NCBI RefSeq assembly: GCF_025515205.1
Contig: NZ_JAOPFX010000001.1
Span: 1,302,001 to 1,366,000, forward strand
Direction of reading: 5' to 3'
DNA length: 64,000 nucleotides
From: Microbacterium fluvii
Lineage (GTDB): Bacteria > Actinomycetota > Actinomycetes > Actinomycetales > Microbacteriaceae
The notes under the pieces are model-generated. The model was given only the letters and a program-made list of their open reading frames with translations. It made no database searches and had not been told where the DNA came from. Below, in pieces: positions 19,261 through 28,387 of this stretch. Every line of letters begins with the position of its first letter. The first letter of the stretch is position 1. Both the position numbers and the translations under genes were made by a program.

Positions 19261-20979
19261 CTACCCCGTGACCGCGCCCTCCGCAGCGGAGCGCACGAGC
19301 TTGGAGTACTTGGCCAGAACGCCACGGGTATAGCGCGGGGGCAGCGGCTCCCAGCCTTCCCGGCGGGAGCTCAGCTCGGCCTCATCGACGAGTAGGTCGA
19401 GAGTGCGAGCCGCGATATCGACCCGTATCAGATCACCATCGCGCACGAAGGCGATGGGACCAGCGTCCACCGCTTCGGGTGCTATGTGGCCGATGCACAG
19501 GCCGGTTGTGCCGCCTGAGAATCGTCCGTCCGTCAAGAGTAGTACATCTTTTCCGAGTCCCGCGCCCTTGATCGCGGCCGTGATCGCGAGCATCTCGCGC
19601 ATGCCGGGGCCGCCCTTGGGGCCCTCGTAGCGGATGACCACGACGTCGCCCGCCTGGATCTCGCCGGCCTCCAGGGCGTCCATCGCCGAGCGCTCGCGCT
19701 CGAACACGCGGGCGGGGCCTTCGAACACGTCGGCGTCGAAGCCCGCGGACTTCACTACGGCGCCCTCCGGGGCGATCGTGCCGTGCAGGATCGTGAGTCC
19801 GCCGGTCACGTGGATCGGGTCGTCGAAGCGGTGGATGACGTCGCCGTCGACCGGGTCGGGATCGAGGTCACGCATGTTCTCCGCGAGGGTCTTGCCCGTG
19901 ACCGTCAGCGCGTCGCCGTGCAGCAGGCCCTCGTCGAGCATCGCCTTGAGGATCACCGGGATGCCGCCGTGCTTGTCGACGTCGTTCATGACGTACTTGC
20001 CGAACGGCTTCATGTCGGCCACGTGCGGCACCTTGTCGCCGATGCGGTTGAAGTCGTGCAGGTTCAGCTCGACCTCTGCCTCGCGGGCGATCGCGAGCAG
20101 GTGCAGCACGACGTTCGTCGAGCCGCCGAGCGCCATCGCGAGGGCGATCGCGTTCTCGAAGGCCTCGGGGGTGAGGATGTCGCGGGTCGTGATGCCCTGC
20201 TTGAGCAGGTTGATCACGGCCTCGCCTGAGCGGTGTGCGAAGTAGTCGCGGCGACGGTCGGCGGAAGGGGGCGCGGCCGAGCCTGGCAGGCTCAGACCCA
20301 GAGCCTCGGCGACCGAGGCCATCGTGTTGGCGGTGTACATGCCGCCGCACGCGCCTTCACCGGGGGCGAACGAGCACTCGATGCGCTTGAGCTCCTCCTC
20401 GGTGATGCGGCCGGCCAGGCACGCGCCGACGCCCTCGAAGGAGTCGACGATCGTGATCTCCTTGAGCGAGCCGTCGGGCTGCTTGAGCCAGCCGGGGGCG
20501 ATCGAGCCGGCGTAGAGGAAGACGCTCGACAGGTCGAGGCGGGCGGAGGCCATCAGCATGCCGGGGATCGACTTGTCGCAGCCGGCCAGCAGCACGGTTC
20601 CGTCGAGGCGCTCGGCCATCACGACGGTCTCGACCGAGTCGGCGATGACCTCGCGCGAGACCAGCGAGAAGTGCATGCCCTCGTGGCCCATCGAGATGCC
20701 GTCCGACACCGAGATGGTGCCGAACTGCAGCGGGTAGCCGCCGCCGGCGTGCACGCCCTCTTTCGCACCCTGAGCGAGGCGGTCGAGGCTGAGGTTGCAG
20801 GGGGTGATCTCGTTCCAACTCGAGGCGATGCCGATCTGCGGCTTGTCCCAGTCTTCGTCACCCATGCCGACGCCGCGCAGCATTCCGCGCGAGGTCGTGG
20901 CCTCGATGCCGTGGGTGACGACGCGGCTGCGGGGCTTGATGTCGATCTGATCGGGGGCGGATGCTGCGTCTTGGGGCAT
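19261..20979 (-). CDS. ilvD: Dihydroxy-acid dehydratase
   Basis: 572-residue Fe-S dehydratase that makes 2-oxoisovalerate and 2-oxo-3-methylvalerate. Cluster Cys are in [18 protein letters not shown] and [13 protein letters not shown]; the C-terminal [19 protein letters not shown] is the family signature. Length is normal. Starts 9 nt after the otsB stop. Odd: codons from about 19570 down to 19330 (last ~80 residues) are rich in codons otherwise rare here (GTA, CTA, TTG, ATA, AAA, GGA, CGA, TCA, ACT), unlike the rest of the gene, while the protein stays canonical. Confidence 0.97.
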   Translation of the reverse strand: MPQDAASAPDQIDIKPRSRVVTHGIEATTSRGMLRGVGMGDEDWDKPQIGIASSWNEITPCNLSLDRLAQGAKEGVHAGGGYPLQFGTISVSDGISMGHEGMHFSLVSREVIADSVETVVMAERLDGTVLLAGCDKSIPGMLMASARLDLSSVFLYAGSIAPGWLKQPDGSLKEITIVDSFEGVGACLAGRITEEELKRIECSFAPGEGACGGMYTANTMASVAEALGLSLPGSAAPPSADRRRDYFAHRSGEAVINLLKQGITTRDILTPEAFENAIALAMALGGSTNVVLHLLAIAREAEVELNLHDFNRIGDKVPHVADMKPFGKYVMNDVDKHGGIPVILKAMLDEGLLHGDALTVTGKTLAENMRDLDPDPVDGDVIHRFDDPIHVTGGLTILHGTIAPEGAVVKSAGFDADVFEGPARVFERERSAMDALEAGEIQAGDVVVIRYEGPKGGPGMREMLAITAAIKGAGLGKDVLLLTDGRFSGGTTGLCIGHIAPEAVDAGPIAFVRDGDLIRVDIAARTLDLLVDEAELSSRREGWEPLPPRYTRGVLAKYSKLVRSAAEGAVTG

Positions 20980-20988
20980 TCTCGAAGT

Positions 20989-21810
20989 CTATTCCTGCGC
21001 GGGGGCGCCGGTTGCGAAGCCCGCGCGCATGGCGGCGAGCCGCGTCAGCAGCGCCGCGAAGGCCGGGATGTCGGCGACGCGCACGGCCGCGGAGCTCCGG
21101 CCCTCCCCCACCCGGACGCCGAGGTCGCGGGCGCCCAGACTCGCGATCGCGTCTTCATCGGTCACGTCGTCGCCCGCGAAGAGCACGGCCGTCGCACCGG
21201 TCGTCTCGCGCAGCGCCGCGACCGCGGTGTCTTTGCCTTCGTGCCGAAAGGCGAACTCGACGATGTTGTGCCCCGTCCGACGCCGCCAGTGCGGGGCCTC
21301 CGCCGCCACGAGCGCGTCGACGGCCTCGTTCGCCGCGGCGGAGTCCTCCGGCGACGAGAGTCGCGTGTGCAGGCCGAAGCCGAAGCTCTTCGGTTCGATC
21401 CACACGCCCGGCCGGTCGGCCACGGCCGCCTCGGCGCGCGCACGCAGCCGGTCGCGGCGCTTCTGCTCGTCTTCGGCGTCGGCGGGCACCGCGACGCCGT
21501 GCTCCGGCGTCCAGAACTCGACTCCGTGGGAGCCCGCCAGCAGCACCCGCGACGCGTCGTCGTGCTCGGCGATCTCACGCAGATCGTGCAGGCTCCGCCC
21601 CGAGACGAAGGCCACCGTCGTGCGCGGCAGCGCGACCAGCGCGGCGACGGCATGCCGGGTCTGCGGGGTCATCCTCGCCGTCATCGGCTCGTCGACCAGC
21701 GGCGCGAGCGTGCCGTCGAAATCGAGCGCGACCAGCAGCGTGTCGGTCGAGGCGACCCGGGCGAGCGCGGCATCCGCTTCGATCGAGGCGGTGGCGGCGT
21801 CGATGGTCAT
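20989..21810 (-). CDS. otsB: Trehalose-6-phosphate phosphatase
   Basis: 273-residue HAD phosphatase that releases trehalose from trehalose 6-phosphate. Motif I LLVALDFDGTLAPLVDEP has the two catalytic Asp, motif II VAFVSGRSLHDL, and motif IV VLFAGDDVTDEDAI. The cap contains the specificity residues around SHGVEFWTPEHG and IEPKSFGFGLHTR. Overlaps the end of otsA by 4 bp (ATGA), so the two trehalose enzymes are coupled. Trehalose is a compatible solute and cell-wall sugar in actinobacteria. Confidence 0.95.
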   Translation of the reverse strand: MTIDAATASIEADAALARVASTDTLLVALDFDGTLAPLVDEPMTARMTPQTRHAVAALVALPRTTVAFVSGRSLHDLREIAEHDDASRVLLAGSHGVEFWTPEHGVAVPADAEDEQKRRDRLRARAEAAVADRPGVWIEPKSFGFGLHTRLSSPEDSAAANEAVDALVAAEAPHWRRRTGHNIVEFAFRHEGKDTAVAALRETTGATAVLFAGDDVTDEDAIASLGARDLGVRVGEGRSSAAVRVADIPAFAALLTRLAAMRAGFATGAPAQE

Positions 21811-23225
21811 CTCGTGCCCTGCGCCCGGCTGTCGGCGCGCACCCGGGCGAGCGCGTCGAGGAACGACCGCGACCAGGCGTCGACGTCGTTCTCGATCACG
21901 CGGCGGCGCAGCGACCGCATGCGGCGGCCCTGCTCAGCCCCCGGCATCGTGATCGCGCGCTCGATGGTGTCTTTCAGCGATCCGATGTCGTGCGGATTGA
22001 CCCGCAGCGCCATGCCGAGTTCGTCGGCCGCTCCCGCGAACTCGCTGAGCACGAGCACTCCGCGGTTGTCGATCCGAGAGGCGACGTACTCCTTGGCGAC
22101 GAGGTTCATGCCGTCGCGCAGCGCCGTGACCAGCATGACGTCGGCGGCGAGGTACAGCGCCACCATCTCCTCGCGCGGGTAGCCCTGGTGCAGGTAGCGG
22201 ATCGCGGTGTGGCCCATCGTGTCGAAGTCGCCGTTGATGCGACCCACCGTCAGCTCGATCTCGTCGCGCAGCTGCATGTAGGCCTCGACGCGCTCCCGAC
22301 TGGGGCTGGCGACCTGCACGAGGGTCACGTCTTCGACATTGACGCGCTCATCGTGGAGCAGTTCGCCGAAGGCCTTGAGGCGATGCCGGATGCCCTTCGT
22401 GTAGTCGAGCCGGTCGACGCCGAGCAGGATGCGCTTCGGATTGCCGAGGCTCTCGCGGATCTCGGCGGCGCGGGCCTGCACTTCGGGCCTGCGGGCGAGT
22501 TCGACGTACGCGTCGACGTCGATCGAGATCGGAAAGGCCTTCGCCAGCGCGACGCGCGTCGAGCCGTCTTCCTGGGGGATGCGGATGCCGGAGGCCCGCG
22601 TCTCGTAGTGGAAGAGCCGGCGGATCGAGCGCGTGAAGTTGCCCGCGTCGGCGACCCGCTGAAAGCCGATCACGTCGGCGCCCATGAGTCCCTCGAGCAC
22701 CTGCTTGCGCCACGGCAGCTGCGAGTAGAGGCCGTATGCCGGGAAGGGAATGTGGTGGAAGTAGCCGATCGTGAGGTCGGGCCGAAGCTCGCGCAGCATC
22801 TTCGGGACGAGTTGCAGCTGGTAGTCCTGCACCCACACCGTTCCGCCCTCCGAGACGACGGATGCGGCGGCCTCGGCGAACCGGCGGTTGACCTCGACGT
22901 AGGTCTCCCACCAGAGCCTGCGGTACCGGGGAGGGGAGATCACATCGTGATAGAGCGGCCAGAACGTGTCGTTCGACATGCCCTCGTAGTAGAGCTCGAC
23001 GTCGTCGGCGCTCAGAGCGACGGGAACGAGCAGCATCCCGTCGAATTCGAACGGATCCAGAGTGAGATCGGGCTGCCCCGCCCAGCCCACCCATGCTCCG
23101 TCGGTGCGCTTCATCACCGGCTCGAGGGCGGCGACCAGTCCCCCCGGAGAGTGTTTGAACTCGCCGTCTGCGCCGCGGTCCACGGGAAGACGGTTGGCGA
23201 CGACGACGAACTCAGCTGTGGACAC
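21807..23225 (-). CDS. otsA: Trehalose-6-phosphate synthase (GT20)
   Basis: 472-residue GT20 glycosyltransferase that joins UDP- or GDP-glucose to glucose 6-phosphate. Diagnostic stretches: FVVVANRLPVDRG, VWVQDYQLQLVPKMLRELRP, IGYFHHIPFPAYGLY, LLGVDRLDYTKGIRHRLKAF and GMNLVAKEYVASR. Start GTG 23225 has GGGAG 6 nt away. TAGCCT (23257-23262 complement) fits a -10 and lies in a perfect palindrome shared with the divergent small gene. First gene of otsA-otsB-ilvD-ilvB-ilvN-ilvC. Confidence 0.96.
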   Translation of the reverse strand: MSTAEFVVVANRLPVDRGADGEFKHSPGGLVAALEPVMKRTDGAWVGWAGQPDLTLDPFEFDGMLLVPVALSADDVELYYEGMSNDTFWPLYHDVISPPRYRRLWWETYVEVNRRFAEAAASVVSEGGTVWVQDYQLQLVPKMLRELRPDLTIGYFHHIPFPAYGLYSQLPWRKQVLEGLMGADVIGFQRVADAGNFTRSIRRLFHYETRASGIRIPQEDGSTRVALAKAFPISIDVDAYVELARRPEVQARAAEIRESLGNPKRILLGVDRLDYTKGIRHRLKAFGELLHDERVNVEDVTLVQVASPSRERVEAYMQLRDEIELTVGRINGDFDTMGHTAIRYLHQGYPREEMVALYLAADVMLVTALRDGMNLVAKEYVASRIDNRGVLVLSEFAGAADELGMALRVNPHDIGSLKDTIERAITMPGAEQGRRMRSLRRRVIENDVDAWSRSFLDALARVRADSRAQGTR

Positions 23226-23257
23226 GAACGCTCCCGGTTTCGGCTCTGACCTTCCAG

Positions 23258-23277
23258 GCTACCGGCGGACCGGTAGC
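23258..23277. promoter_or_regulatory. Perfect palindrome in otsA divergent promoter
   Basis: GCTACCGG, spacer CGGA, CCGGTAGC. It overlaps the -10 of otsA (TAGCCT on the complement) and that of the divergent small membrane gene (TAGCGT, 23274-23279). Position and symmetry suggest an operator controlling both directions. The regulator is unknown. A hairpin role is unlikely since it lies upstream of both start sites. Confidence 0.55.
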
Positions 23278-23285
23278 GTTGTGGC

Positions 23286-23546
23286 ATGCGCGACTACCTC
23301 TTCGGAACGGGCATCGTCGGTGCCATCACCAGCGGCCTCACCCTCATGCGCACCATGCGCGGTGGAGCGCCCTTCACGTGGCGGGCGGCGCTGGCCATGA
23401 TCAGCTGGCTGATCACCCTGGCCCTCGCCATCGGCGCGATCGTCGACACGCGCAACGCTCGCCGCGGCCACTCGGTCGCGGCAGATTCCCCCGTCGCCGA
23501 GAAGCAGCACAAGCTCGCGGCGAAGGGCGCGCGCCGCCACCGCTGA
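23286..23546 (+). CDS. Small membrane protein, unknown function
   Basis: 86 residues with two hydrophobic segments (YLFGTGIVGAITSGLTL and ALAMISWLITLALAIGAIV) and a basic C-terminal tail (HKLAAKGARRHR). ATG 23286 starts 6 nt after TAGCGT, so a leaderless mRNA is likely. Divergent from otsA. Family not recognised. Confidence 0.65.
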   Translation: MRDYLFGTGIVGAITSGLTLMRTMRGGAPFTWRAALAMISWLITLALAIGAIVDTRNARRGHSVAADSPVAEKQHKLAAKGARRHR

Positions 23547-23550
23547 GCGG

Positions 23551-23991
23551 CTACAGCTCCAGCTCGTAGTGCACGAAGCCCGACTTCTGGGCGACGCGGT
23601 CGTAGAGCGCCCTGGCGGTCGTGTTGGTCTCGGCCGTGAGCCAGTAGACCTTTTCGCAGGAGTTCTCGCGCGCCCACCCGGCGACATGCGCGATGAGCGC
23701 CCCGCCTGCGCCGACCCCGCGGGCGGCGGGATCGACGAAGAGGTCTTCGAGGTAGCAGTAGGTCGTCGTGGCCCAGGTCGCCGGGTGCGTGAGCCAGTGC
23801 ACGATGCCGACCGCACGCCCCTCGTCGTCCCGCGCGATCGCGCCGTGCAGGTCGACGCCGTCGACGAGCCGACCGAAGGTGCGCGCCGTCACGTCGTCAG
23901 AGAGGTCGGCCTCGTAGAACGTGAGGTACCCCCGCCAGAGGCCGAGCCACTCGTCGTGATCCGACTCGGTGAGTGCGTGGATGCTGAGCAT
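23551..23991 (-). CDS. GNAT-family N-acetyltransferase
   Basis: 146-residue GCN5-related acetyltransferase. Acetyl-CoA pyrophosphate loop DPAARGVGAGGALIAHV (R/Q-x-x-G-x-G/A), preceded by the beta4 strand TYCYLEDLFVD and followed by VYWLTAETNTTARALYDRV. Start ATG 23991 is preferred to GTG 24000 because TAGCGT ends 7 nt upstream. Acceptor unknown (amine, antibiotic or protein N-terminus are all possible). Confidence 0.85.
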   Translation of the reverse strand: MLSIHALTESDHDEWLGLWRGYLTFYEADLSDDVTARTFGRLVDGVDLHGAIARDDEGRAVGIVHWLTHPATWATTTYCYLEDLFVDPAARGVGAGGALIAHVAGWARENSCEKVYWLTAETNTTARALYDRVAQKSGFVHYELEL

Positions 23992-24016
23992 GCCGCCCAC
24001 GCTACCGAGTAGTGAC

Positions 24017-25201
24017 TCACCGTGTGAGGATCAGGGCGTCGCCCTGTCCGCCTCCCCCGCACAGCGCCACAGCAGCGGTGCCGCCGCCGCGGCGGACGAG
24101 TTCGTGCACGGCGTGGACGACGAGCCGGTTGCCGGAGGCGCCCACGGGGTGTCCGAGGGCGATGCCGCCGCCATGGATGTTCACGACGTCGTCTGCGAGC
24201 CCCAGCTCGGCCTGCGATCGGGCCACGACGGCGCCGAACGCCTCGTTGATCTCGACGAAGTCGAGGTCTGCCACGGCGATGCCCTGCTTCTGCACGGCCT
24301 TCGCGATGGCGTGCGCCGGCTGAGCGTGCAGCGAGTTGTCCGGCCCCGCGACCTGGCCGGACGCGCCGACGACCGCCAGCACCTCCCAGCCGTTCTCGTC
24401 GGCGTGCGACCGGGTCGTCAGCACGACCGCCGACGCTCCGTCGGAGATCTGCGACGAGTTGCCTGCCGTGATCGTCCCGCCCTCGGAGAACGCCGGGCGC
24501 AGGCCCGCGAGGGTCTCGACGGTCGTCTCGGGGCGGATGCCTTCGTCGCGGTTCACGACAACGGGCGCGCCTCGGCGCTGCGGGATCTCGACCGGCACGA
24601 TCTCGGCATCGAAGACGCCCGCCTCAGCCGCCGCGGCAGCACGCTGGTGGGAACGGGCGGCGACCGCATCCTGCGCCTCCCGCGTGACCTCGTAGCGCGG
24701 ATTCAGCCGCTCGGTCGAAGCGCCCATGCTGTCCCGGTCGAACGCGTCGGTCAGGCCGTCGTACGCCATGTGGTCGAGCACCTCGACCGATCCGTAGCTC
24801 CAGCCCTCGCGCGAGCCCATCAGCAGATGCGGCGCCCTGCTCATCGACTCCATGCCGGCTGCCACGACCACGGTCGCATCTCCCAGGCGCAGCATCCGCG
24901 CGCCGTCGATGATCGCGGTCAGACCCGACAGGCACACCTTGTTGATCGAGCCGGCGTGCACGTCCCACCCGATGCCGGCCCCGATCGCAGCCTGGCGGGC
25001 GGGATTCTGGCCCGCCCCGGCGGGCAGCACCTGGCCGACGAGCACGGCGTCGACCGCGGCGGCGGGAATGCCGCCCTTCTCGAGTGCTCCGGCGATCGCT
25101 GCCGACCCGAGCTGCACCGAGCTGAGGGTCGACAGCTGGCCCTTGAGCCGCCCCTGCGCCGTGCGCGCGGCGGCGACGATGACGACGTCGTCGTGGTTCA
25201 T
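24017..25201 (-). CDS. Acetyl-CoA C-acetyltransferase (thiolase)
   Basis: 394-residue thiolase. The nucleophile Cys is in SINKVCLSGLTAIIDGARML, the general-base His in NIHGGGIALGHPVGASGNR, and the second Cys in VALCGGGGQGDALI. The length and the INKVCLSG form favour a degradative acetoacetyl-CoA thiolase over a PcaF 3-oxoadipyl type, but the latter is not excluded. Follows CoA-transferase subunit B by 4 nt with AAGGAG in reach, so it acts on acetoacetyl-CoA made by that enzyme, giving two acetyl-CoA. Confidence 0.88.
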   Translation of the reverse strand: MNHDDVVIVAAARTAQGRLKGQLSTLSSVQLGSAAIAGALEKGGIPAAAVDAVLVGQVLPAGAGQNPARQAAIGAGIGWDVHAGSINKVCLSGLTAIIDGARMLRLGDATVVVAAGMESMSRAPHLLMGSREGWSYGSVEVLDHMAYDGLTDAFDRDSMGASTERLNPRYEVTREAQDAVAARSHQRAAAAAEAGVFDAEIVPVEIPQRRGAPVVVNRDEGIRPETTVETLAGLRPAFSEGGTITAGNSSQISDGASAVVLTTRSHADENGWEVLAVVGASGQVAGPDNSLHAQPAHAIAKAVQKQGIAVADLDFVEINEAFGAVVARSQAELGLADDVVNIHGGGIALGHPVGASGNRLVVHAVHELVRRGGGTAAVALCGGGGQGDALILTR

Positions 25202-25205
25202 GTGT

Positions 25206-25859
25206 CTATTCTCCTTCGTCGCCCGACAGGCGCACGATCAGCGGGGGCTCGGTGGCGGCGACGACCTCGTCGACCGTGACGCCGGGCGCGGTCTCGACGA
25301 GCACGAGCCCGTCGGCGGTGACGTCGATGACGGCGAGGTCGGTGATGATGCGGTCGACGACCCCGCGGCCGGTCAGCGGCAGCGAGCAGCCGTCGACGAT
25401 CTTCGCCGAGCCGTCGCGGGCGACGTGCTCCATCAGCACGATCACGGTGGCCGCGCCGTGCACGAGATCCATCGCGCCGCCCGGGCCCTTGACCATCTTC
25501 CCGGGGATCATCCAGTTCGCGAGGTCGCCCGCGGCCGATACCTGCATGGCACCGAGGATCGCCGCGTCGATCTTGCCGCCGCGGATCATGCCGAAGCTCG
25601 TCGCCGAGTCGAAGAATGCGGCGCCGGCAAGAGTCGTCACGGTCTCTTTGCCCGCGTTGATGAGGTCGGGGTCGACCGAGTCCTCAGCGGGGTACGGACC
25701 GACCCCGAGAATGCCGTTCTCGGACTGCAGCACGACGGTGACGCCGTCCGGCACGTAGTTGGGCACGAGGGTCGGCAGACCGATGCCGAGGTTGACGTAG
25801 GCGCCGTCGCCGAGCTCGCGTGCGGCGCGGGCGGCCATCTCGTTGCGCGTGAGTGCCAT
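25206..25859 (-). CDS. 3-oxoacid CoA-transferase subunit B
   Basis: 217-residue beta subunit of a family I CoA-transferase. The active-site Glu that forms the enzyme-CoA thioester is in [34 protein letters not shown] and [16 protein letters not shown] are typical of ScoB/AtoA/PcaJ. It moves CoA from succinyl-CoA (or another donor) to acetoacetate. One base separates it from subunit A. Context with 3-hydroxybutyrate dehydrogenase and thiolase favours acetoacetate over 3-oxoadipate. Confidence 0.9.
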   Translation of the reverse strand: MALTRNEMAARAARELGDGAYVNLGIGLPTLVPNYVPDGVTVVLQSENGILGVGPYPAEDSVDPDLINAGKETVTTLAGAAFFDSATSFGMIRGGKIDAAILGAMQVSAAGDLANWMIPGKMVKGPGGAMDLVHGAATVIVLMEHVARDGSAKIVDGCSLPLTGRGVVDRIITDLAVIDVTADGLVLVETAPGVTVDEVVAATEPPLIVRLSGDEGE

Positions 25860-25860
25860 C

Positions 25861-26646
25861 TCAGGCCTCGCTTCCTGTATCGGAGGACCGAACGGTGCGA
25901 CGCTCGATGCGCTTCTCGATGCCCGTGCCCACCTCGACGATCCGGTGCACATAGATGCCCGGGAGGTGGATGCCGTCGGGATCGAGCTCTCCGGGCTCCA
26001 CCAGCTCCTCGACCTGCGCGATGCACACCCGACCCGCCATCGCGGCGAGCGGATTGAAGTTGCGGGCCGCCTTGTTGAAGACGAGGTTGCCGTGCCGGTC
26101 GCCACGCAGGGCGTGCACGAGGGCGAAGTCGGTGACGATCGCCTCTTCGAGCACGTAGTCCCGCGTCGTGCCGTCGACGGCGAAGCTTCGCACGTCCTTG
26201 GCAGGCGAGGGCACGGCGACCGAGCCGTCGGGCGCGTAGCGACGAGGGAGTCCGCCCTCGGCGACCTGCGTTCCGACGCCGGTCTGGGTGAAGAAGGCGG
26301 CGATGCCCGAACCGCCGGCGCGGAGCTTCTCGGCGAGGGTGCCCTGGGGGGTGAGTTCGAGCTCGAGCTCACCCGAGAGGAACTGGCGTTCGAACTCCTT
26401 GTTCTCGCCGACGTACGACGAGGTCATCTTGCGGATGCGCTTGGCGTTCAGCAGCACACCGAGGCCCCAGTCGTCGACCCCGCAGTTGTTGCTGACGATG
26501 CTGAGGTCGCTCGTGCCCTGCGCGAGCAGCGCCTCGATGAGGGCGATGGGGTTCCCAGACAACCCGAACCCGCCGACGGCCAGCGTCGCCCCGTCGGGGA
26601 TGTCGGCGACCGCTTCGGCGGCCGATCTCCAGGTCTTGTCGATCAC
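25861..26646 (-). CDS. 3-oxoacid CoA-transferase subunit A
   Basis: 261-residue alpha subunit. The CoA-binding loop is [20 protein letters not shown] near residue 22; [17 protein letters not shown] and [22 protein letters not shown] are conserved in ScoA/PcaI proteins. GTG 26646 is the start, with AAGGAG 6 nt upstream; a longer open frame exists but has no signal. First gene of the leftward scoA-scoB-thiolase operon, divergent from an IclR regulator. Confidence 0.92.
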   Translation of the reverse strand: MIDKTWRSAAEAVADIPDGATLAVGGFGLSGNPIALIEALLAQGTSDLSIVSNNCGVDDWGLGVLLNAKRIRKMTSSYVGENKEFERQFLSGELELELTPQGTLAEKLRAGGSGIAAFFTQTGVGTQVAEGGLPRRYAPDGSVAVPSPAKDVRSFAVDGTTRDYVLEEAIVTDFALVHALRGDRHGNLVFNKAARNFNPLAAMAGRVCIAQVEELVEPGELDPDGIHLPGIYVHRIVEVGTGIEKRIERRTVRSSDTGSEA

Positions 26647-26736
26647 GGACGACTCCTTCGTTGCGTGCGTGGGCGCCTGCGGGGCGGGACCTCCATCGTG
26701 CGCGGTGCGAGCGGGATCGCCCGCACGCGCGCTTGC

Positions 26737-26769
26737 GATGTGGATACCGGTGCGCATAGTGTCCACATC
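26737..26769. promoter_or_regulatory. Inverted repeat in IclR/CoA-transferase intergenic region
   Basis: GATGTGGA (26737-26744) and TCCACATC (26762-26769), perfect arms with a 17-nt gap, ending at the IclR start codon. Between them lie TTGCGA (26733-26738) and CATAGT (26755-26760), a plausible promoter for the regulator. The widely spaced arms fit IclR dimers; autoregulation and control of the CoA-transferase operon are inferred. Confidence 0.6.
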
Positions 26770-27558
26770 ATGGACGCAGCGAAGTCCGGCACCGTGCCCG
26801 GGGCTCAATCCGTCGGCCGCGCGGCGCGGCTGCTGCGACTGGTCACCGGCGCTGGAGCCGAGGGGCTCACGGTCGGCGATCTCGCACGGCAGGCCGAGCT
26901 CACGCGGCCCACGGCGCATCGGCTGCTGACGGCGCTCCGGCACGAGGGTCTCGTCGATCACGATGAGCGCAGCGGCCGCTGGATGCCGGGCCCGGAGCTC
27001 TATCTCATGGGTACGGTGGCGGCATCCCGTTACGACATCACCTCGATCGCGCGGGATATCGTGCGATCGCTCGCCGTGCGCACGGAAGAGAGCGCGTTTC
27101 TATCGGTGCGCCGGGGTGACGAGACCGTATGCCTGCTCCGTGAGGAGGGGAGCTTCCCCATCCGCTCGTTCGTCCTGGCCGAAGGGGTGCGCTTTCCGCT
27201 CGGCGTGGCGTCGGCCGGGTTGGCTGTGCTGGCGTTCCTGCCGCCTCACGATGTGGACGCGTACTTCGAACGCCATCCCGAGCTGGCACAGCGATGGGGC
27301 TCGGCGCACAGCGAGAAGCGCCTGCGGGCGCGACTGCGCGACACGAAGGAGCGCGGATACGCCGTGAATCCGGGGCTGATCCTCGAAGGCAGCTATGGGC
27401 TCGGGGTCGCAGTGTTCGATCGCGACGGACATCCGCAATGGGCGCTGAGCCTCACGGGTGTCGAGTTCCGCTTCGGCCCCGAGCGCCTCGCCGAACTCGG
27501 CCGCACGCTGCTGGCCCACGCGCATCAGCTCACGACGAGGGTCGCCGCTGCGCGCTGA
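26770..27558 (+). CDS. IclR-family transcriptional regulator
   Basis: 262 residues. N-terminal winged helix about 15-75 (SVGRAARLLRLVTGAGAEGLT, DLARQAELTRPTAHRLLTAL), C-terminal IclR effector domain ([60 protein letters not shown]). Divergent from scoA; IclR proteins often control CoA-transferase and aromatic-acid genes (PcaR/PcaU type). No Shine-Dalgarno before ATG 26770 and a candidate -10 9 nt away imply a very short leader. Convergent with the next gene, 3 nt apart. Confidence 0.9.
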   Translation: MDAAKSGTVPGAQSVGRAARLLRLVTGAGAEGLTVGDLARQAELTRPTAHRLLTALRHEGLVDHDERSGRWMPGPELYLMGTVAASRYDITSIARDIVRSLAVRTEESAFLSVRRGDETVCLLREEGSFPIRSFVLAEGVRFPLGVASAGLAVLAFLPPHDVDAYFERHPELAQRWGSAHSEKRLRARLRDTKERGYAVNPGLILEGSYGLGVAVFDRDGHPQWALSLTGVEFRFGPERLAELGRTLLAHAHQLTTRVAAAR

Positions 27559-27561
27559 GGC

Positions 27562-28362
27562 TCAGCGGGCGGTCCAGCCGCCGTCGATCGTGTAGGAGGC
27601 ACCCGTGACCATGCCGGCCTTGTCGGAGACGAGCCAGCCGGCGAGCGAGGCGACCTCGTCGACCTCGACGAGCCGCTTCACGGCGACGTCAGCCAGCATG
27701 ATCCGCTCGACGACCTCGTCTTCGCCGATCCCGTGGATGCGCGCCTGGTCGGCGATCTGCTTCTCCGCGAGGGGCGTGCGCACGTAGGCGGGGTCGATGC
27801 AGTTGCTCGTCACTCCGTGCGGCCCGCCTTCCAGGCCCGTCACCTTCGACAGACCCTCGAGCGCGTGTTTGGCCGTCACGTAGGCGACCTTGTAGGCGCT
27901 GGCGCGCAGCCCGTGCGCACTCGAGATGTTCACGACGCGCCCCCAGCCGCGCGCGTACATGCCCGGCAGCGCCGCGCGCGTGAGCAGGAACGGCGCTTCG
28001 ACCATGAGCCGCTGGATGAACCGGAAGGTGTCGGGGTCGTACTCGTGCAGGGGTGCGACCTTCTGGATCCCGGCATTGTTCACGAGGATGTCGACGTCGA
28101 GGGAGAGGTCGTCGAGAGCCGGCGTGTCGCTGAGATCGACGACCCACGACTCCCCGCCGACAGCGGTGGCGGCAGCATCCGCCCCCGCGGCGTCGATGTC
28201 GGCGACGATCACGTGCGCTCCGCGTCGAGCGAACTCCTCCGCGCACGCGAGGCCGATGCCGCCTGCGGCGCCCGTGACGAGCGCGCGTCGTCCGGCGAGA
28301 TCCTGCTCCTTCATGTCAGCAGACTCGACCGCATCCGCCGACACGTCAAGATCGCTGTACAT
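27562..28362 (-). CDS. SDR oxidoreductase, probable 3-hydroxybutyrate dehydrogenase
   Basis: 266-residue classical SDR. Cofactor loop ALVTGAAGGIGLACAEEFA, NNAGIQKVAPLHEYDPDTF, catalytic Ser in VVNISSAHGLRASAYKVAYVTAKHALEGL with the YxxxK Tyr and Lys, and the C-terminal GASYTIDGGWTAR. The HGLRAS and NNAGIQ segments resemble D-3-hydroxybutyrate dehydrogenases, and the CoA-transferase and thiolase next door fit that role (3-hydroxybutyrate to acetoacetate). Start: ATG 28362 lies exactly 6 nt after TATACT; ATG 28314, which aligns better with family N-termini but has no Shine-Dalgarno, is the alternative. Confidence 0.82.
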   Translation of the reverse strand: MYSDLDVSADAVESADMKEQDLAGRRALVTGAAGGIGLACAEEFARRGAHVIVADIDAAGADAAATAVGGESWVVDLSDTPALDDLSLDVDILVNNAGIQKVAPLHEYDPDTFRFIQRLMVEAPFLLTRAALPGMYARGWGRVVNISSAHGLRASAYKVAYVTAKHALEGLSKVTGLEGGPHGVTSNCIDPAYVRTPLAEKQIADQARIHGIGEDEVVERIMLADVAVKRLVEVDEVASLAGWLVSDKAGMVTGASYTIDGGWTAR

Positions 28363-28387
28363 ACCGGCAGTATATAACAGGGGTATG
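28360..28387. promoter_or_regulatory. 28-bp palindrome over back-to-back leaderless promoters (MarR operator)
   Basis: CATACC-N5-TATATA-N5-GGTATG, symmetric about 28373.5. The outer arms include both start codons. Leftward -10 TATACT (28369-28374 complement) and rightward TATAAC (28373-28378) overlap by two bases, and each ends 6 nt before an ATG. A MarR dimer here would silence both the dehydrogenase and the marR-MFS genes. Confidence 0.75.
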
